From Woeseia oceani (GTDB lineage Bacteria > Pseudomonadota > Gammaproteobacteria > Steroidobacterales > Woeseiaceae), in the NCBI RefSeq assembly GCF_001677435.1, contig NZ_CP016268.1, forward strand, positions 2,035,001 to 2,099,000: 64,000 nt of DNA, given 5' to 3'. Under the pieces are notes generated by a model. That model searched no databases and was not told where the DNA came from. It saw only the letters and a list, made by a program, of their open reading frames with translations. The position numbers were made by a program, and so were the translations under genes. Shown piece by piece: positions 43,550 to 51,873 of this stretch; positions within the stretch are counted from its first letter, which is position 1; each line of letters begins with the position of its first letter.

Positions 43550-44004
43550 GCGCCTAGTTCTCGTCCAGCAATACAGCTACGTTCTCAATGGACTTCATGG
43601 CGATGGCTACTGCAGACCAATGGGCTACTTGTATTGCTATTGCTTGCATACGAGAGGTTACGCTCCGTTCTTATCGGTTGTGCAATTCACGCCATCAATA
43701 GGCACCGTGGTTTGGTATGACGCGCAAGAGTTAGACGTCAATGGTACCGGATACGAATGACGGTATTGTTGTCGCTGCAGTTTTTTCGCCGGGCGAGTTC
43801 AAGCTAGCCGTGTACGCAACCGCGCAAAGCGTTAATTATTTGCAGCGGCGTCCAGTCCGTATATACGTGATAGCCGGGAACGTGGCTACTTTAGCCACGC
43901 ACGGGTGTCACGATCGTCGTCAAGATCAAAAGGCAGTGGCCGTTATTGCCGGAGCGGCTGCTTAGTGAGCATTTTTGCGCAGGATACGGTTCGTCACAGC
44001 CAGA
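43550..44004. other. Intergenic region with a hairpin, no supported gene
   Basis: A 455-bp stretch between the antiporter start and the ABA4-like remnant. Short plus-strand frames at 43548-43965 have no recognisable motif. One perfect hairpin (CGTGGCTA at 43881-43888, TAGCCACG at 43892-43899) lacks a T-run. The region is A/T-richer than its surroundings and borders degraded genes. Confidence 0.45.
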
Positions 44005-44421
44005 CTAGCCGAGTCGTATGCACAGGAACAGCGCGAGGCCCATCGCTGCAAACATGAAGGCAGCCATCAGGATAGGAGCCTGAACGAATCGGGACATACC
44101 AGTATCGTTGGCTTTTTTGGCTAGCCACGCCCCAATGAACAGGTCGAACGTCAGGTAGTGCACCCAGCCGGCGAGCAACACGTTGTCATCGAGGAAAAGC
44201 GAACGGACGCTGGCGACTGAGTTGTCGCCGCCCTCGACAATGAAGTAGTTCGTTAGCGCCGGGCCCGCGTATAACAGGGACAATCAGAACGGAATCACGT
44301 ATGGCGGTACGAAGATCAGCGGTTTGATGCGGCGAGGAAGGAACACACGGATGATCCAGCCAACCATAGCTGTTGTGCTGGCAAGAGAAAAAGGGTCCTC
44401 AGGGGCATGTGCGATTTTCAC
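44005..44421 (-). pseudogene. ABA4-like (DUF4281) membrane protein gene with in-frame stop
   Basis: The 92 C-terminal residues (L-L-Y-A-G-P-A-L, G-W-V-H-Y-L-T-F-D-L-F-I-G-A-W, and A-P-I-L-M) match the ABA4-like family of small membrane proteins of about 140 residues. Reading upstream in the same frame, the missing N-terminal part (S-T-T-A-M-V-G-W-I-I-R-V-F-L-P-R-R) continues to a GTG at 44419-44421, interrupted only by a TGA at 44284-44286. A TGG-to-TGA change would explain it. The gene is a recent pseudogene, a sequencing error, or is re-initiated at the TTG just after the stop. Confidence 0.65.
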
Positions 44422-44529
44422 TATGCCGCTGCGCAAGCATCGGCGTTAAGCAGACAGGTGCAACCATTCAATGCCGCCCGGTGCAAAGGGTGCCGACCGT
44501 TATACGGCGCTTTTAGCGGCGATCGGAAC

Positions 44530-44576
44530 TTGAAATCAGAAATCCAGAAATATATGCTTTATATACAAAGCATATA
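44530..44576 (+). promoter_or_regulatory. Promoter and palindromic operator of the parD-like/map pair
   Basis: A sigma-70 promoter, -35 TTGAAA (44530-44535), 17-bp spacer, -10 TATGCT (44553-44558), is overlapped by a perfect inverted repeat: TATATGCTTT (44551-44560), spacer ATATAC, AAAGCATATA (44567-44576). The palindrome covers the -10 box and the likely start site, 14 bp before the ATG of the ParD-like gene. That is where a ribbon-helix-helix protein would bind to repress its own operon. Confidence 0.75.
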
Positions 44577-44589
44577 CTACGGACTCGTG

Positions 44590-44796
44590 ATGGGCATAGT
44601 AAAGATAAGTGACGAACTGCACGAAGAAATTCGTAAGGCAAGCTCGGTAATGGTGCGTTCCATCAACGCCCAGGCTGAGTTCTGGATAAAGATGGGCATG
44701 CTGGCTGAGGCTAATCCGGAACTCTCGTACTCACAGCTGGTGAACGAACAACTGAAGCACGCCAACGTTGATATAAGGAAGATCGCCAGTGGCTGA
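44590..44796 (+). CDS. ParD-like antitoxin-family protein
   Basis: A 68-residue protein of the ParD-like antitoxin family. It opens M-G-I-V-K-I-S-D-E-L-H-E-E-I-R-K-A-S and has the conserved R-S-I-N-A-Q-A-E-F-W-I-K-M-G-M-L-A-E segment, consistent with a ribbon-helix-helix DNA-binding fold. The ATG at 44590 is preferred; an upstream in-frame ATG at 44554 lies inside the operator. No RelE/ParE-like toxin is nearby. Instead the gene overlaps map by 8 bp, a pairing I recall from other gammaproteobacteria. It probably represses the pair through the palindrome. Confidence 0.8.
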   Translation: MGIVKISDELHEEIRKASSVMVRSINAQAEFWIKMGMLAEANPELSYSQLVNEQLKHANVDIRKIASG

Positions 44797-45568
44797 AGCC
44801 ATACTCAAGAACGCCCATGAGTTAGAGCTGATGCGCGAATCAGGCCGGCTTCTCGCGTCCGTTTTCGACTACCTGGATAAGCAGATGGACATCGGCATCA
44901 CCACGATGAACATCAACGATCTCGTGGAGTGTTACATAGTCGACGAGCTGAAAGCGCGCCCGGCGAGCAAAGGCCAGTACGATTACCAGTACTCACTGAA
45001 CACCTCAGTCAACAACGTGGTGTGCCACGGGGTTCCTTCCGCAACACAAAAGCTGAAGTCCGGCGATATCGTTAACGTGGATATCACATTGGAGAAGGGC
45101 GGCTTCATTGCGGATTCCAGCAAGATGTACCTGATCGGTAAAGTCTCGCCGCTCGCCGAGCGACTGGTCGACAAAACCTACGAGGCCATGTGGGCCGGTA
45201 TCAGGGCCGTAAGACCGGGAGCGACGCTAGGGGATATCGGCTATGCCATTCAGTCCTACGTCGAGAAAAACGGCTACTCGGTAGTGCGTGAATACTGCGG
45301 TCACGGCATAGGCCGGGAGATGCACGAAGAGCCGTCCGTATTGCACTACGGCCAGCAGGGCAAAGGCCGGATTCTGCAAGAAGGCATGACCTTCACAATC
45401 GAACCGATGATCAATCAGGGCAAGGCCAAAGTTAAGCTGAAGAAAGACGGCTGGACAGTTGTGACCGCTGATAAGAAGTTGTCGGCACAGTGGGAACACA
45501 CTATCGCCGTTACGTCCAACGGGTTTGAGGTTCTTACACTACGACCCCAAGAGCCCATTCCTGTTTGA
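44789..45568 (+). CDS. map: Type I methionine aminopeptidase
   Basis: A 259-residue enzyme that removes initiator Met from nascent proteins. The five metal ligands are in place: Asp in V-N-V-D-I-T, Asp in A-D-S-S-K-M, His in C-G-H-G-I-G, Glu in T-I-E-P-M and Glu in Q-W-E-H-T. It starts with a GTG overlapping the parD-like stop. Housekeeping map usually sits beside rpsB, so this is probably an additional, regulated copy (inference). Its coupling to a ParD-like gene suggests dosage control of N-terminal processing. Confidence 0.93.
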   Translation: MAEAILKNAHELELMRESGRLLASVFDYLDKQMDIGITTMNINDLVECYIVDELKARPASKGQYDYQYSLNTSVNNVVCHGVPSATQKLKSGDIVNVDITLEKGGFIADSSKMYLIGKVSPLAERLVDKTYEAMWAGIRAVRPGATLGDIGYAIQSYVEKNGYSVVREYCGHGIGREMHEEPSVLHYGQQGKGRILQEGMTFTIEPMINQGKAKVKLKKDGWTVVTADKKLSAQWEHTIAVTSNGFEVLTLRPQEPIPV

Positions 45569-45870
45569 GAAACGGACACTACTCGCCCTGCGAGGATTTT
45601 GGCTATTCAAGCTCCGCGGCGCATCCCGAACACCAGCCACCAGCAACCAAAAGCCCGGTTTCGGCGGCAAAAATCTCGTTGACAAGAACTGACTGGCGGG
45701 CGCTTCCAGTGGCGGCATCCGCTATTCTTTAGGTTGCGATCTGGAATTTCGCAACTGGAGCTGTCGAAATCGGAGCGTGGCATTCGACCAGTAGTGGAGG
45801 CGGCGCTAGCAACTAGCCTGACGCCCGCTATGCCATTGCTATTTTCGAATCGACAGCACGGGAGTAAAAA
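45569..45870 (+). other. Intergenic region containing an ECF42-type promoter
   Basis: A 302-bp stretch between map and the next DGPF gene. The only clear feature is the TGTCGA-N17-CGACCAGTA promoter listed separately. I see no further gene and no terminator with a T-run after map. Confidence 0.5.
45762..45793 (+). promoter_or_regulatory. ECF42-type promoter of the DGPF-VOC pair
   Basis: TGTCGA (45762-45767), 17 bp, CGACCAGTA (45785-45793). The hexamer, the spacer length and all nine downstream bases equal those at 26964-26995 before the sigma factor operon, while the spacer sequences differ. It is about 80 bp upstream of the DGPF start. Confidence 0.75.
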
Positions 45871-46317
45871 ATGCGATTTATGCTGATTGTCAAAGCCAGC
45901 GATGATTCGGAAGCGGGAGTCATGCCGCGCGAGGAACTCCTGCGAAAGATAATCAAGTACGAGGAAGCCCTGGTGGAAGCCGGCGTGTTGCTAACAGGCG
46001 AAGGTTTGCAGCCGTCTTCCAAAGGCGTCCGGGTGCGGTTTGCCGGCAACGACTGGAGTGTAACGGACGGGCCGTTTCTCGAAACCAAGGAATTGATAGC
46101 CGGATACTGGTTGTGGCAGTGCGACTCGATGGAGACAGCGATTGAGTGGCTAAAGCGTGCCCCGTTTGAACGTGGCGCAGAAGTCGAACTGCGGCGGGTC
46201 CTGGAAACAGACGACTTCGGCGACGAACTCACTCCAGCGCTGCGCGAAAAGGAAGTGAAACTGCGAGAACGAATTGCTGTGACAAATCATGACGGCAAAA
46301 AAACAGAGGAGCCATAA
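45871..46317 (+). CDS. DGPF/YCII-domain protein, third copy
   Basis: A 148-residue DGPF protein with V-T-D-G-P-F-L-E-T-K-E at about residues 68-78 and the typical first strand M-R-F-M-L-I-V-K-A. The C-terminal 30 residues are a charged helical tail. It starts about 80 bp after an ECF42-type promoter and is followed 1 bp after its stop by a VOC/PhnB-like gene. Members of both families are commonly found in ECF42 regulons, so this looks like a second target of the sigma factor encoded at 28279-29514. Confidence 0.9.
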   Translation: MRFMLIVKASDDSEAGVMPREELLRKIIKYEEALVEAGVLLTGEGLQPSSKGVRVRFAGNDWSVTDGPFLETKELIAGYWLWQCDSMETAIEWLKRAPFERGAEVELRRVLETDDFGDELTPALREKEVKLRERIAVTNHDGKKTEEP

Positions 46318-46318
46318 A

Positions 46319-46804
46319 ATGGAAATCACTCAGATCATATCGCCCTGTCTTTGGTACGACGGACAAGCGGAATCCGCGGCGGAGTTTTACTTAGCCGCTT
46401 TTCCGAATTCGCACATTGACAACGTTATGAAGAGCGACGGCGACTGGCCGGGCGGGAAGGCCGGCGATACCATTCTGGTGAGCTTTAGCATCGCAGGGCA
46501 GCAGTTTCAGGCACTGAACGGCGGACCCAACGTGCCCTTTAACGAGGCGGTATCGCTCTCGATCGCCTGTAAAGACCAGGCCGAAGTGGACCGATACTGG
46601 GATGCGCTGATCGCGGACGGCGGCGAGGCGATCCAATGTGGCTGGCTAAAGGACAAGTACGGCTTGCACTGGCAGGTGGTACCGACAGTGCTCATGGAGA
46701 TGATGCAGGACAAGAACAGGGTGAAAGCGAACCGCGCCATTGGGGCCATGATGCAGATGGTGAAGCTCGACATTGCAGCGCTGAAGCGAGCCTATGACGG
46801 ATAA
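46319..46804 (+). CDS. VOC-superfamily protein (PhnB/3-demethylubiquinone methyltransferase-like fold)
   Basis: A 161-residue protein of the PhnB-like branch of the vicinal oxygen chelate superfamily. It begins I-S-P-C-L-W-Y-D-G-Q-A-E-S-A-A-E-F-Y and contains A-L-N-G-G-P and W-L-K-D-K-Y-G-L-H-W-Q-V-V-P, which are typical. No methyltransferase motif is present, so the old family name is misleading. The ATG begins one base after the DGPF stop, so the genes form an operon under the ECF42-type promoter. Its ligand is unknown. Confidence 0.9.
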   Translation: MEITQIISPCLWYDGQAESAAEFYLAAFPNSHIDNVMKSDGDWPGGKAGDTILVSFSIAGQQFQALNGGPNVPFNEAVSLSIACKDQAEVDRYWDALIADGGEAIQCGWLKDKYGLHWQVVPTVLMEMMQDKNRVKANRAIGAMMQMVKLDIAALKRAYDG

Positions 46805-47017
46805 GTAGAATGATGATAGGGCTGCTTGGCAGTTCAATGGCGACATAGCGCCGGGTTGGAAAGCCGTTGTTCAGGCTCGTCGTGTTCAGTATCAGTCTTG
46901 CGCAGTTCATTCCGGGTGGTTCTTGGCGGCATAGCGCCGCTGTGCAGTCCGATTGTCCTTTTGTAGGTCCCGGCTTAACAAGAATTGGCTCAGAATGGAT
47001 TTGATATAGTTGCTGCC

Positions 47018-47497
47018 ATGAACAGAGAAATCAGAACTATTCAACAGTTGGCGGCCGTTTTGCTCACGGGACTCGTACTCTTCGTGGCGGGGTGTTCCGG
47101 TGGCCTTATCCAGGACTCTGAGACCGTGCATCAATCCATAGGACCACAAGCGCTATTCAACGTCGTCTGGCAGGTCGAGGATATCGACAGGGGAGGCATC
47201 GTCGACAGCTCCCATATAACCATGCAGATGTCATCTGAGGGCCGTATAGCCGGCTCCACCGGTTGTAACCAGTACTTCGGCACTCTGACCCTGGGACAGA
47301 CTGCGTTTGAGGTCAATGGCGCCGGTAGCACGCGCCGGGCCTGTGCCCCGGCGATCATGCAACAGGAAACGCGGTTCCTGCAGGCACTGCAGGATGCTCG
47401 CCGTTACAAAATGGATGGCGATTTCGTGCGTCTGTACGACGAATCCGGTGATGAACGCATGCGGATGATTCGAACAAACGAGGAACCTGCGTCGTAG
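47018..47497 (+). CDS. META/HslJ-domain lipoprotein
   Basis: A 159-residue predicted lipoprotein. The ATG at 47018 begins a type II signal with lipobox V-A-G-C (Cys26). The META domain (about 45-145) shows S-T-G-C-N-Q-Y-F-G and R-R-A-C-A-P-A-I-M-Q-Q-E-T-R-F-L-Q-A-L, the conserved pattern of HslJ-like proteins. In E. coli HslJ is linked to novobiocin resistance and heat induction. The mechanism is unknown. An in-frame codon at 46985 precedes it but spoils the signal peptide. Confidence 0.85.
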   Translation: MNREIRTIQQLAAVLLTGLVLFVAGCSGGLIQDSETVHQSIGPQALFNVVWQVEDIDRGGIVDSSHITMQMSSEGRIAGSTGCNQYFGTLTLGQTAFEVNGAGSTRRACAPAIMQQETRFLQALQDARRYKMDGDFVRLYDESGDERMRMIRTNEEPAS

Positions 47498-47524
47498 GCA
47501 GCAGCACGTTGTGATATCCACTGT

Positions 47525-47907
47525 ATGCGCGTTGGACACTGCAAGACCTCTTCCACTCCCGTAAGTTCGAATGGCATAACCGTGGACCTTGCAACCGGCA
47601 ATCTCTTGCTCGCGCCCTGGGGTGACTCCAGCGAATCAGTCGCCTGGGATATTGACGAGCAGCGCTTCTCGACAATCGGAACGCTGGTCGGTGGTGGCAA
47701 TTTTGACGGTATCGAAGTTGTCGGAAAAAAATCATCACTGCGAGCCGGATGGATAACAGCCTTCACTTTATGGAGGAGGGCTCGGATCGACTGGCAGTGG
47801 AATTACCCGGCAAGCCAGCGGATAACGGTATCGATACAAGACGCAACAGAGTTGCCGTGCCGTACGTTGCATTGAATAGGGTGGATATTATTCAACTCGA
47901 GGACTAA
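47525..47907 (+). pseudogene. SMP-30/gluconolactonase-like gene remnant
   Basis: Two frames encode the C-terminal part of a six-bladed propeller protein. The first (from 47525) contains G-I-T-V-D-L-A-T-G-N-L-L-L-A-P-W and G-G-G-N-F-D-G-I-E-V-V-G. The second continues with I-I-T-A-S-R-M-D-N-S-L-H-F-M and P-A-D-N-G-I-D-T-R-R-N-R-V-A-V-P to the TAA at 47905-47907. They join at a run of seven A (47725-47731), which fits loss or gain of one base. The N-terminal half of the propeller is missing, so the gene was truncated before or after the shift. Confidence 0.55.
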
Positions 47908-47991
47908 GCGGCGAAAGGGTTTGAACGTCAGCGTGAGAAACCAGCGAACCCCCGCACAGAAATATCATGACCGAAGTCGTTAGAGCAAAGC

Positions 47992-48441
47992 ATGAAAAGA
48001 ATCACGTTCAGCGTTGAAGACAGGCGTAGATACAATCCCAACTGTGAATCGTCAACAGTGAATATCCTGATCGATGACAAACCTTTGGCAGAAATTCTGC
48101 GGGCATATGAGTTGCCAATGGCCACCAAGGAAGGACATCCGGCACTTGCCGGCGACTACCATGCCATCGAAGTAATGGCGTCTCTGGAAGATTACTACCT
48201 AGGCAAAGCGGAGGCCGATTGGGGCGATGAAGAAAACAAAACCCAGCTCCTCGGTTGCAGTTGCGGAATTGCGGGTTGTTGGCCGTTGCTCTGCAAAATC
48301 AACGTGCAGGGCGATACCGTAGTTTGGTCAGAGTTTGAACAACCGCACAGAGACGAGGACTGGGACTACTCGGCATTTGGCGTTCTTGAATTTGACAAGC
48401 AGCAGTACCTGGAAGCTGTACAAGCCATGCAAAATTTATAG
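47992..48441 (+). CDS. Conserved hypothetical protein with CxC...C cluster
   Basis: A 149-residue soluble protein. The motif L-L-G-C-S-C-G-I-A-G-C-W-P-L-L at about residues 86-100 is conserved in many uncharacterised bacterial proteins I recall, with three cysteines that could bind metal. It is followed by V-V-W-S-E-F-E-Q-P-H-R. No signal peptide. The role is unknown. It is a single gene flanked by a degraded propeller gene and a convergent esterase. Confidence 0.75.
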   Translation: MKRITFSVEDRRRYNPNCESSTVNILIDDKPLAEILRAYELPMATKEGHPALAGDYHAIEVMASLEDYYLGKAEADWGDEENKTQLLGCSCGIAGCWPLLCKINVQGDTVVWSEFEQPHRDEDWDYSAFGVLEFDKQQYLEAVQAMQNL

Positions 48442-48565
48442 CGAACAGAGGAAACGCTTGTGGTGGGTCGCTTTTGCGTTGCCCACACTTACCACTTCTT
48501 GGTGGAAACAGACGCAGAGGACCAGTGACCATTCCCGGCAGCGTTGCCGACCTGTCGCTGCTGCC

Positions 48566-49438
48566 TTAATCAACCAGCCCGGCCGCCGCCGGTGTCATCT
48601 GCGCATTGCTGTGTGCCGCACCGGGAACATCAACCTTCCGCCAGTTGAATTTCACGCCGAAGCGCTCGGCTGTGGACTTTGCGACGTCGTACATCGTTGC
48701 GCCACGGGCGTAGCGATGCGGACCTTGCTGCTGCGCTTCCGGTGACTTGCGAAGATTCGCTTGCTCGGTATCAATATCCGCATCGCCAAGCAACAGAATT
48801 ACGTCTTTGCCAAGCGCTTCGCGAATGACGCTGCCCTCAATATGCGCGCCGTCCAGTCCGTAGGGGTAGGCAACATCAAAGTCGGGCAATGTGTACCAGC
48901 CGGCATTCGCAGCAATTGCCCGTGCAACCCGGGCACCCGGCTTGTAGTAAAGGAAACGATGCACGAACTGCGCGCCTGCCGAATGGCCGTAGAGCGTATA
49001 AGCTGCTTGGTCTGTGCCGAGTGCGGCGGTGATTTGGTCAAACAGCGGCTCTATGGCAGAAAACGTCCATTGACTCTCCGGCCGTAACCGGCCGGTGTCT
49101 TGGTCGAAAACGTGGCCAAGGTTGTATCGCCAGGAGCCGGAGAAATCGACAGCATTGAACTCCGGAACAACGACTACAAACCCGTGAGTTTGACCTTGCA
49201 ACTGCCAGTGCGTGAAGTAGTTGTCGACAGTACGGCTGGCGCCGTGCATTACGATCACTATCGGCGTTGAGTCCTTAACTTTTTCAGGAGTGTACACACG
49301 CACTTCCAAATCCGGTCCGGCCCAGTCACTGAACGTGAACTGGCTGCTGCCGACCGGCAGTGTTCTCAGCTCGTCGGCCTGAGCAAACGACGCCAACAAC
49401 ACAAACAAAACCAAAGCTATCCGATCGGGCACGCCCAT
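48566..49438 (-). CDS. Exported alpha/beta hydrolase (esterase/depolymerase-like)
   Basis: A 290-residue hydrolase with a signal peptide (residues 1-22, ending S-F-A-Q-A). The nucleophile elbow G-H-S-A-G, the oxyanion segment V-M-H-G-A-S-R, an Asp in G-D-A-D-I and a terminal His in G-A-A-H-S-N complete the triad. It resembles PHB-depolymerase-like and acetyl-esterase proteins. I take the ATG at 49438; an in-frame ATG at 49453 is possible. It likely cleaves an ester in the periplasm or outside the cell. Confidence 0.85.
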   Translation of the reverse strand: MGVPDRIALVLFVLLASFAQADELRTLPVGSSQFTFSDWAGPDLEVRVYTPEKVKDSTPIVIVMHGASRTVDNYFTHWQLQGQTHGFVVVVPEFNAVDFSGSWRYNLGHVFDQDTGRLRPESQWTFSAIEPLFDQITAALGTDQAAYTLYGHSAGAQFVHRFLYYKPGARVARAIAANAGWYTLPDFDVAYPYGLDGAHIEGSVIREALGKDVILLLGDADIDTEQANLRKSPEAQQQGPHRYARGATMYDVAKSTAERFGVKFNWRKVDVPGAAHSNAQMTPAAAGLVD

Positions 49439-49697
49439 TTTTTTTATCAACATAGCTTGTCTCTGTAAGCTTCAATCGCGTCAGTATACTTTGACACCAT
49501 CCTTTGTAGATGGCGCCAGAGATGAGAGACTTATTGCTCCAGGAATTAGAAGTATGCAATGCCAATCCACGTAACAGTTGTCGGCGAGAATCAAAGAAGC
49601 CGGCAATACGACCAATCCAGGCAACCGGGTAAATGTTAGCTATCGATGGCTATTTCTCTGACCCTCTCACGACCACCCCGGCCCGAAGGCTAATTCC

Positions 49698-51569
49698 ATG
49701 ACCAACCCCCAACTTCTGATCTTCGCCCTACTTGCTGCAATGATGGGGCTGTTCCTGTGGGGGCGGTTACGCCATGACGTAGTGGCGCTGGCTGCATTGC
49801 TGACCTGCGTGATAGTGGGACTGGTGCCGGCAGAGGCAGCTTTTTCGGGCTTCAGCCACCCGGCAGTAATCACGGTGGCCTGTGTGTTGGTGCTCAGCCA
49901 GGCCTTGCGAAATACGGGTGCCGTGAACTGGCTGGCGCGCACCATCGTGCCGCGCGACGGTGGACGCCTGGTGACCATGGCGACGCTGATCGGACTGGGT
50001 GCTGCGCTGTCGGGCTTCATGAACAATGTCGGCGCAATGGCGCTACTTATGCCGATCGCAGTGCAGCTGTCGGGCCGGTTGGGCCTGACGCCAGGGCAGA
50101 TCCTGATGCCGCTTGCCTTCGGCACCATTCTGGGTGGCATGACCACGCTCGTGGGTACGCCGCCCAACTTGATCGTTTCCGGCTTCAGGGAACAAGCAGG
50201 GCTGGGGCAATTCGCTATGTTCGACTTCGCGCCGGTGGGTGTGGCGGTTGCGGCCGTGGGCGTCATCTTCGTCGTCACCATCGGCTGGCGTCTGGTGCCG
50301 GCACGCAAATCCGACATTGGTGACGACTTTGACACTGGCGCCTATCTGACGGAGGTGCGCGTACCGGAGGATAGCAAGGCTATCGGCATGACCTTGCGAG
50401 CCTTCGAATCCGAGATTGAAGACGGCGGTGTACAGATCGTCGGTCTCGTTCGCAACGAGGTCCGCATGACCGCACCGCACGGCGGGCGGCACGTCCGCGC
50501 GAAAGACGTCCTGGTGTTGCAGGCCGATGTTGATGCATTGGCGGTGGCGCTGTCGGTCTTCGGCATCAAGTTGGAGGAAGAGAAAGCCTTATCAGAAAGC
50601 CAGGACCAGACGGCAGACAACGCGCCCACAGACGCACCGGAAATACCCGGGAGTAGCGTCGGGAAATCAGAAGCCGAGACTCAGGAAGCCGATGAGAGCG
50701 ATGAGCGAGGCGAGGAGATCGTGCTACGGGAACTGGTCGTGCTGCCGGGCTCGACCATCGTCGGCCGTTCCGGCAGCGACCTTCAGCTGCGTACTCGCTA
50801 TGGGCTTAATCTGCTGGCCGTATCAAGGGAAGGGCACCCGCCCGAGGCCCGACTGCGTAAACTGAAGTTGAAGTCAGGCGATCTCTTGCTGACGCAGGGC
50901 CCGGCCGAGACGATTGCTGAGTTTATTAATGAAACAGGCTGTGTGCCGCTGAGCGAACGCGACCTGCGTATCCCCGACAAGCGCATGGCCGTGATCTCCG
51001 GGGCGATCATGCTAGGGGCGATAGGCATTGTTGCGCTGGGACTGCTGCCTGCCGCCGCAGGCTTTGCACTCGGGGTTCTGGCCTCAATGCTTTTTCGCAC
51101 GTTACCGTTGCGGCAGATTTATACCGCAATCGACTGGCCGATAATCGTGTTGCTTGCAACCCTGATACCGGTTGCAGGCGCAATGCAAACAACCGGAGCC
51201 GCTGATCAGCTGGCGCGGTTTCTTGTAGAGAGCGTCGCACAGGGCAATCCCATCATCGCCCTGGCAGTGGTGTTGATTACGACCATGTTCCTGTCAGACG
51301 TTATGAACAACGCGGCCACTGCGGCCATCCTGTGCCCGATCGCGCTTGGCATTGCCGCAACGCTTGGTGTGAACCCGGACAGTTTTCTTATGGCGGTGGC
51401 GATTGGCGCCTCCTGTGCATTCCTCACACCCATAGGGCATCAGAACAACACCTTGATCCTTGGTCCCGGCGGGTTCCGGTTCGGCGACTACTGGAGGTTG
51501 GGCTTGGTGGTAGAAGTTCTGGTGGTCGCGGTTAGCATGCCGTTGCTTTTGATCGTCTGGCCGCTATAA
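49698..51569 (+). CDS. SLC13/DASS-type anion permease with central RCK-C domains
   Basis: A 623-residue carrier. Two membrane halves (about residues 5-205 and 430-620) flank a cytosolic region with two TrkA-C (RCK-C) segments (about 215-300 and 340-415) joined by an acidic, low-complexity linker (about 295-340). The two halves carry the related motifs S-G-F-M-N-N-V-G-A and L-S-D-V-M-N-N-A-A-T, and V-G-T-P-P-N-L-I lies in the first. This layout matches the SAC1/YbhI-like group that moves sulfate, dicarboxylates or other anions. It has no operon partner. Confidence 0.92.
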   Translation: MTNPQLLIFALLAAMMGLFLWGRLRHDVVALAALLTCVIVGLVPAEAAFSGFSHPAVITVACVLVLSQALRNTGAVNWLARTIVPRDGGRLVTMATLIGLGAALSGFMNNVGAMALLMPIAVQLSGRLGLTPGQILMPLAFGTILGGMTTLVGTPPNLIVSGFREQAGLGQFAMFDFAPVGVAVAAVGVIFVVTIGWRLVPARKSDIGDDFDTGAYLTEVRVPEDSKAIGMTLRAFESEIEDGGVQIVGLVRNEVRMTAPHGGRHVRAKDVLVLQADVDALAVALSVFGIKLEEEKALSESQDQTADNAPTDAPEIPGSSVGKSEAETQEADESDERGEEIVLRELVVLPGSTIVGRSGSDLQLRTRYGLNLLAVSREGHPPEARLRKLKLKSGDLLLTQGPAETIAEFINETGCVPLSERDLRIPDKRMAVISGAIMLGAIGIVALGLLPAAAGFALGVLASMLFRTLPLRQIYTAIDWPIIVLLATLIPVAGAMQTTGAADQLARFLVESVAQGNPIIALAVVLITTMFLSDVMNNAATAAILCPIALGIAATLGVNPDSFLMAVAIGASCAFLTPIGHQNNTLILGPGGFRFGDYWRLGLVVEVLVVAVSMPLLLIVWPL

Positions 51570-51873
51570 AAACTTCTCGCGCGTAGCAAAAAGAAAACCG
51601 CTTAGTAGCAATGGTGACTTTAGAACTGAGTGGGTTGTAATTTCGACGGTCCTGCGTCTTCAGTAGAACTGCAGACCGCGTATAACGATAGAAGTAAATA
51701 TCCGTCCAGCCAGCCAGTTGATAGCCATCAATTCATTGACAGCGTGGTATAGCTTTTGCGTTTTTCTCGCCGTAGTAAAAAGTTTGATTACGTTCTCGAT
51801 AGTCTGGTGTGCTTGGCGATGGCCGAGAGTCGAGTCTGGTTAGCTAAATAAACCGACAGAGTTCAGGTCAGCA
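51570..51873. other. Intergenic region, nothing recognised
   Basis: A 304-bp A/T-richer stretch between the convergent SLC13 permease and the endonuclease-like gene. No gene, no perfect hairpin with a T-run, and no repeat recognised. The drop in G+C marks the edge of the accessory segment that leads to dif. Confidence 0.45.

Noticed and set aside
43881-43899. Hairpin as a terminator
   Set aside because: Perfect 8-bp stem but no T-run on either strand and no gene ending nearby in a suitable direction.
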